Positions 57,653 through 64,000 of a stretch of 64,000 nt of DNA are shown piece by piece. The notes under the pieces are model-generated. The model was not told the origin of the DNA. It saw only the letters and a program-made list of their open reading frames with translations, and ran no database searches. Origin of the DNA: Chrysemys picta bellii (Eukaryota; Chordata; Testudines; Emydidae); NCBI RefSeq assembly GCF_011386835.1, contig NC_088797.1, forward strand, positions 38,439,583-38,503,582, read 5' to 3'. The first letter of the stretch is position 1. The number at the start of each line of letters is the position of its first letter. The position numbers and the translations under genes are program-made.

Positions 57653-59351
57653 TATGCTGTCTTTTTCTTTTTTGTGGTGTTAACACTAACTATAGCATAA
57701 GTCTCTGTGAAATAGTGAATAAAATATACTTTAGCATACATGAAGGATAAAGTTTGAAGTTTAAAACTGTGTCCAATTCATAGAACTTCAAGTGGAGTAA
57801 CTTTTTAAAAGGGTAGCTTAAATTTAAAGCAAAACATCATATCTATCTATCTATCTAAAACACCCTAAATGTGTAAGCCTTTCAAAAAAGTATCCATTGC
57901 TTAATTAGTAAAGATAATTAACTTTTTGGGAATGAAATGAACTCTGTCAAGTGTTTATCTTATCAGATCTCAAATAGAATTCAGTAGGAGATTGATATTT
58001 GGCTGTGATACAGCAGCAACACACTTCTCTAGTTCATATTGGCTCATACTCTGTGGCTTTCAACTTATCCACCTCTACAACAAGCAGTGCTGCATACATT
58101 TCAGGCTTTTAATACATTATAGATGGATTAATGACTGATAAACATTTGTGTTTGCATTAATGAAAGGTGGAGTGAGGGAGGTGAAGCAGCAATTGACTTG
58201 ATTAGTAACACAAAATAAATGGCCTAATTAAATATTTATTCACAGATTAATAACCTGCATGCACATGTTAGGCAACAGTTTGTGGGTGACTACAAAGCAC
58301 GCACATGCAAATATCTACAGTACAGTTAATCCCAAAGGCAAGGCATTTTATTATGTACTGAAATCTGTTTGGAGTAAAGTTGCTTCTTGGAAAGTTGCAT
58401 AAACTAATTTTACCCCTGACAGGGTTAATGCCATACTATATCTCTAGTTCTTAAATCTTGCCAACTAAAAACTAATTGCCTTTTAAAAGTTATATTTGAT
58501 GAGAGAAAACTGGATATATCTTGAAAAGGAAAACTATAAATCTATTTAGATGTAAATTGGGAGCAGAGGTATAAATTAATGGGGAGAGTTAGAAAATCAT
58601 GTGTATATAATAACTATTTAAAAAGAATGTCAGGAAAATCTTGGTTAGGTTTCAGACTGTTTCTGTATTCATCCGTTTGGGATAAGGAAAATTGTCATTC
58701 ACATTCTCTTGTGTACACTTAAAGAATGGATTAATTTATCCCAGGATATAAAATCATAGAACAGGAATAGTGACATACAACATCGTATGGGACAGAGAAA
58801 TGGGTTTCTTCCAGAAATGGCCACACTTGTTCCATTTTGGGGGTCACTATTGCCCCCACTGAGCTTCATGTGCTTAAAAAGTCCAAGTCATTGAGCACTC
58901 ATTGTGGGGGAGACTCTCAGCAAAGTCTGATTATAGGTGGGGAGGGGAGATTTGTTCACATTAGTTTTAGCATATTAGTGTCTAGAAAAAGGGAACGGGT
59001 TTCTCATACAGATTTACTGTGTAATCCAAAAACTGATCTAGTCTCTTTGTTTAGCCAATTAAGACTATACTATCAGAATATATATAATATCAGAAGATCC
59101 ATTGGAATGTTAGGACATCCCTCCCATTCCTGCTAGCAGCATGTGTGTGTCATGCACACTGCAAGCGTTCGAAGAACAAGACTCTTTGCTGCTTCTCTTT
59201 TCTTCTCCCCTTCTCTTGGGTCAAGCTGTGAGGAGGGAGATCTGTGGGACAGAGGATCCGTCAGTGGCAATGGGGGGGGGGGGGGGGGAGGTTGGCTGGA
59301 GATAGCAGCAAGTGCTTACTATGCCACTTGCTGCTCACTGTTGGTCTGGAG

Positions 59352-59476
59352 TAGGGTGACCAGATGTCCTGATTTTATAGGGACAGTCCCAATATTTGAG
59401 ACTTTTTCTTATATAGGCGCCTATTACCCCCCAACTCCATGTCCCGATTTTTCACACTTGCTATCTGGTCACCCTA
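59352..59476. mobile_element. 125-bp hAT-type MITE, copy 2
   Basis: The ends tagggtgaccagatgtcct and ctatctggtcaccccta-type bound the element. The perfect 8-bp target duplication is gtctggag (59344-59351 and 59477-59484). It is the same family and length as 55543-55667. Confidence 0.9.
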
Positions 59477-60109
59477 GTCTGGAGTGTCCTCCTACAGTGA
59501 GGTGTGGAACCCAAGGATCCTTCTCTGTGTTCACTGCACACCGTTTATTGTACTGGTACTTATATTTTAACTGCAGTATACAAGGGAGATGGTTTGTTTG
59601 AGTTACCTGTACTGTATGTTCAAGCAGCAGTGTATAACCTTGAAAGAAACAGTATTGCAAAGAAACCCATCTTACTAACTATTGCATCTGTGTAGAATGT
59701 TAATTTGGATTATTTTTCATATAGGCCTTTTGAAACTGAAATCTTTTGCTGTCTGAGTGATTGCAAGGTTAAAAGTTTAAACAGATAAGACTTCCTTTTT
59801 TCTGTGCAGCTTTACTCTCAGTGCATGCAAATCATGAGTCAATGATATAAAAAAGGAGAAAAAAAGAAATGAGAGGATGATGCCTCCTCAAACCAACCTT
59901 GGTTTGAGCTGAAAATGTGCAGGTATTATATGAAATTCTGCATTTACAGCATTTAGGATGTGGGTATGACTCCCTGAATTGACCTTTTTTTTTACAGTCA
60001 AAAGCACATGTTCTGCTTTGCTGCTATATATTAGACAGGCACCCAAGCTACTGTGATGGAAACAAAATACAATTATATGGCGGGGGAGGGAGAGAAACAA
60101 ATATCTTAC

Positions 60110-60353
60110 TTAAGCTGTGGATGAGACTGAGGTTTCTGCTGTGGAGCAGGTTGTGGCTCTGGCTCCACTTCCATTGATAACCCGGCGCTGGAAATACCTT
60201 GACCCTGGGCATGTGGTTGTTGAGTTGTAGGGCCAGGTGGACGCTGTGGCTGGGAAGTTGAGGGCTTTGCTGACTGCCCCGGGGGGAACATGCGCTGTGG
60301 TTGCAATGGCTCCTGGCTTTGTGATTGCGTTCCTTGGGGTTGTACTGGGCCCC
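60110..60353 (-). CDS. SYN2: Synapsin, penultimate coding exon (Pro/Gln-rich region)
   Basis: This 244-base exon lies between a minus-strand acceptor (cttgtgctgaacttag) and donor (cttaa|gtaag). It begins with two bases of a split codon, contains 80 full codons and ends with AA, which joins C of the next exon to make Asn. It encodes a disordered Pro/Gln-rich linker (PVQPQGTQSQSQEPLQPQ; PQRPPGPTTQQPHAQ; PQQKPQSHPQL). The HPQL|NKSQSLTNAF junction matches synapsin domain organisation, and this intron phase agreement supports both exons together. The composition suits the poorly conserved linker before domain E. Earlier exons lie beyond the right edge or are too short to recognise. Confidence 0.9.
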
Positions 60354-63300
60354 CTAAGTTCAGCACAAGAAAAACTTCATAATGTTACAGTATCAAAGAA
60401 CCTATATTATATTTTATATCCAACACTTAAAAAATAATCCTGGAATCTGTCAAATTCTGTGTTGAGACAATATTCTGCTAATATGGACCACCAACTTAGT
60501 ATAGTCAGTATTATTTACCACAACTGATACATTAATACATTCCTTATACCACCTTTACACTCCAGCCCTAAAATTACTATGAGATCCAAATAGCCAAACA
60601 TCCCTGGGATAAATTTGGCCTGGTTCAGTGAGTGGTTTAGCTATATTCTGATAGTTCACCAGTGCAGCTGATTCATCTATTGTTTTTATGTGATGTTACT
60701 ACAGTACTGTTGAAGAGCCAAAGCTTTAACATTATCTCCATAGTTGCTTATATTATTCCATTTACAGGTTACTTTTACAGCAGTAAAATAACTTTAAAAT
60801 GACACTGAATGGAGACTTCTGGTAATTTATTAGATTTTGTAGTGAAATATCTAAGAACAGAATACAGAGAGACCTGAAAAAGTCATCACTAATTTATTCT
60901 TAGTGACCAAGGAGTCTGAGTTTTTGCTTTTACTGACTAGACTATGAGCTGACAAATAGAACAGCATTATAAAAAGTATGGGAATAGCATATGAGGCAGA
61001 AACCTAAATTGTGAAATCCATGACAGAACTGATCAGCAGGCTTTTGAAAAGATGCTGTATCATCAGACTGTTGGTTTTGAGGCTTCCTGACTGAAAATGT
61101 ACTCAGTCAGATCTCAGTCAGCAGGCAGTGCACTTTATGTAGTGTCAGGTGTCTACATGTGGTTTTAACTGGGAGGCTTTTGATGAATTAGCAGTTACAG
61201 CAGAATCGTTACCCTCACATGTCACATAGCTCATATAGCACATCTGAATGAAAGGGAGGCAGGGACAGAGACAAAACTTTTTGATAGATTTTATTAAAGA
61301 ATCTTTCAGTCAGGATCTGTGCAGAATGGACCATGAACATTAGACAAGCCTATTAATTTAGCTGTTTTGAAAATGTCAGAATTTAAGTCCTCTTACAAAG
61401 AGATTTAATGTCCGTGTAAGATCTCTCATCCTCTTTTTAGTCCTCAGAAAAGAAAACACTTCTATATCTGGAAGAAATGGTATCAGCACAATATGCCATT
61501 GGCTTTCTTTTTAAATAGACAAATAGCCATGGCTAGTTTTCCACTTACTGTATAAGATTGTGTGTGTGGAAGAACAGAACATACTAGTGCTTCAAAAAGT
61601 TTGCCACAACTAGGATTATTCAATATTTTGTGTTGTAGAAAGGTAAGGAGCATCTCCTTAATACTAGGGAATGGGACTTGGTTTTGTAAATTTTTATGAC
61701 TTTTTTAGGAAACCTCAAAAGTGGTAACAGTCTTGCAACATCTTACCGATACTCATTTACTTATTAGCCTCCCTTCACTCAGTACTGGAAAACAAATATT
61801 CCCCTCCTCCTCCCACTTACAGATAGTGGCTTGAATGCCAGAAACTTTACACTGAAGACAGATGTAACTTTCTTTTATTGCACATTAAGCTGTACAAGAT
61901 ATTTCACATAAAAGATATACTGCAATCACACTTCCAGCATTTGCTCACTTTCTTGTAGCTGGGTTGTACAAAAAGGCAACAATCATGAAAGAAACTTTTA
62001 CCAAATAAAGAAATAAATAAAATCTGAACATTAATCCTACACTGTAAAACATCTGTTCCCTGTTACTCCCAAACTTGCACCTAAGCATGCTTGCATGCAG
62101 AGACATTTTGACTTGCTGCTTCTCTGTGGTATGAAGTAATAGGTATGTGCCCCTCTAACTTTTACAATCAACAAGCTGAAGTCCTACCTGAAATGCAAAT
62201 CTTTTCTTTGCACTCTGCACATACAACTCACAAATGTCACATGAAAAGCACTTGTGATTACTCACACTACTACATGCAAAACAACACCTACTGCTTTAAA
62301 TAAAAATCACTTGGTTAACAGATTCATTTCTTCACCCCAGGGTAGTATGCTTTATTCTCATCTATGATATCTGAAGGTAAGAATTTGTGAACCTGATCTT
62401 AAGCGTGTATTCTCCATACACAACAAAAATAGCCAATGTCTTCATCAGAAAGATCATTGATCCAGAAAAACATAGATCACTAAAGCAAAATTTCATGTAA
62501 TTTACTGATCATCAGTAAACAATAGCATTCACCATTAACATTTAAATAGCTAATAATGCATATATAAATTCTTATCTTGCCAGCCTGCTTTTACAATTAA
62601 GAAAGCTCACAATGCTGAGTTTTTGTTGTTGTTGTTGTTTTTGCAGTGTTTGTAGGGAAAATTAAAAGTAGAACATAATTTTTTTTTAAGGAGAACAATC
62701 TTGTTTGTATTAAGCTAGTGACCACTATTTGTCTTTGTCTAAATGACAAAATACATTGCTGTGCCTTGCTTACAACTAAGTTTTACAGTATGCTAGAATA
62801 GTGCAGGTTGTGTTCCTAGGCTAGATATCTCATAACAGTTCAATGGCCTGCCTGGATATTGCTTCTGATATTGAAGAGTAAATTGGTTATGTGAAAGTCA
62901 TAAGCAATTATGGCTATAGAAAGTCTGGCAAAAGTCAAACCTCTCAGGTCTTTTTGCATTTTGAGTTATGAATAAAGATAAGGCCCTGTTTTGTGGTTAA
63001 TCCTGGGATAGAATTATTTAATGTATATCCTGATATTTCAGTGAAAATAGTGGCACTGAGATGATGAAGTAAATTACTTATCTATTTGTTTGATGTTACA
63101 GTTAATGGGACAGAGCCTTAGCTGGTGTAAATCAACCCAGCTGTATTGAAGTCAGTGGAACTATGCAGAATGATACCAGTTGAAGTCCCGATATTTAGCA
63201 AACAAGACATTTCAGGGGGCTCAATAATCCTGCAGACACTTCCCACCAAACACCATGAGATTAGCTTAACCTTTTTAGCTAGGTAAAGAATTTTGGGGTA

Positions 63301-64000
63301 ACATTTGTCTTGGGTTTTTGTAGAAACCACAAATGACTAATTCAGAACCACAACAAAAGAAACTACTTAATTGAACTGAGATACATTAAATACTTACATT
63401 TTCACTGAGATATTGCACGTAGGTGGCCCATTTACATAGCTTTGTAGCTAATAATTTAATGCAGAATTAATTAAAAATATGAACACCAGTATGTAAAATA
63501 CAGGATATTTAAATGTTCCTGGGAAGAAGTCTCTTGTTTTATGGAATCACTAAAACACTAGAGTTCTACATCTTACCTATAAATAAAATTCAAATATTAA
63601 CAAACTTTATAAAATTATTTAAAAAAAGCCTCAATCAACAAATATATTAAATTATATCTTGTAGAATATCTATCTGAATCACCTATCAATGTTAGTCATG
63701 CAAAAATAAAATTACAACTATCACACGCACACACTCACAGAGTTAAGCAAAAGTATTTAAATCTGAACCTGGGTTGTTGTTTACCCCACAATATATATAC
63801 TTAAAAAATACTGTCTAACCATCCATAATATACAGTCGCACTGGACTCTGTAGAGGCACAATTCTTTGTACACTGTTGACAACAGCCCTGAAATCACAAG
63901 TTATACAGAGAAACATAGGTAAGCATTACAAGCACAGACATGAACAGGTAAACAACCAGACAGTATAGTTGACACTGCATAGAAAAAACACAGTCCAGGT
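60354..64000 (-). other. SYN2: Probable upstream synapsin intron
   Basis: No further exon was recognised on either strand. It has a (GTT)n tract near 62624 and a dispersed-repeat phrase (tagctggtgtaaatcaaccc) at 63120. No complete transposon with target duplications was found, in contrast to the left 50 kb. Confidence 0.6.

Larger units (their letters stand above)
56644..60109 (-). other. SYN2: Synapsin intron with two small transposons
   Basis: The 3466-bp interval lies between the two synapsin exons and starts gtaag, ends cag on the minus strand. It holds the MITEs at 57376-57652 and 59352-59476, a (TCTA)n microsatellite at about 57838-57857, and a run of about 17 G bases at about 59272-59288. 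No other exon was recognised. Confidence 0.85.

Noticed and set aside
60106..60366. Synapsin exon read as a complete 86-residue small protein
   Set aside because: The ends coincide with an acceptor and donor, and the frame continues in phase into the domain E exon, so it is an internal exon.

Overview
This is vertebrate nuclear DNA: AT-rich, intron-bearing and packed with interspersed repeats. The repeat set (CR1 LINEs in several states, a tRNA-derived SINE ending like CR1, Penelope-like elements with a GIY-YIG domain, many hAT and PIF/Harbinger DNA transposons, ancient MIR-type SINE remnants, no Alu, B1 or L1) points to a sauropsid, most likely a turtle. That assignment is inference. No bacterial-type operons, rRNA, tRNA genes or CRISPR arrays were seen.

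Host gene content is small and lies at the right end. Two exons of a synapsin gene, most likely SYN2, are on the minus strand. The exon at 60110-60353 encodes a Pro/Gln-rich segment. The final coding exon at 56508-56643 encodes the conserved synapsin domain E carboxy terminus. They join in frame through a split Asn codon. The rest of 56.6-64 kb is synapsin intron, and sequence left of 56.5 kb is 3' UTR and intergenic DNA.

The left 50 kb is intergenic DNA shaped by transposons. Three Harbinger elements carry a transposase gene and a convergent Myb/SANT-like partner gene: E1 (left end outside the window, to 3185) with an uninterrupted 433-residue DDE transposase, and E2 (24535-28505) and E3 (35835-39702), both with broken genes. 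Short Harbinger-like MITEs with similar ends lie near 30.4, 43.0, 43.4 and 47.8 kb. hAT elements with 8-bp target duplications lie at 6.6, 8.7, 14.3 (one nested in another), 17.6, 20.3, 20.6, 29.3, 32.9, 35.5, 55.5 and 59.4 kb. Elements with TA duplications lie at 9.2, 48.6 and 57.4 kb.

Penelope-like elements are the most informative group. The copy at 51009-52927 is 5'-truncated, keeps an open reverse transcriptase plus GIY-YIG frame and has a 10-bp target duplication. Short tails occur at 3.2, 19.8-20.1 and 22.2 kb. Two palindromic double-tail insertions occur at 31076-31240 and 53992-54131, the first with a perfect 14-bp target duplication. These palindromes are the most unusual structures in the window. 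Many insertions interrupt one another, so relative ages can be read directly. All boundaries were set by eye.
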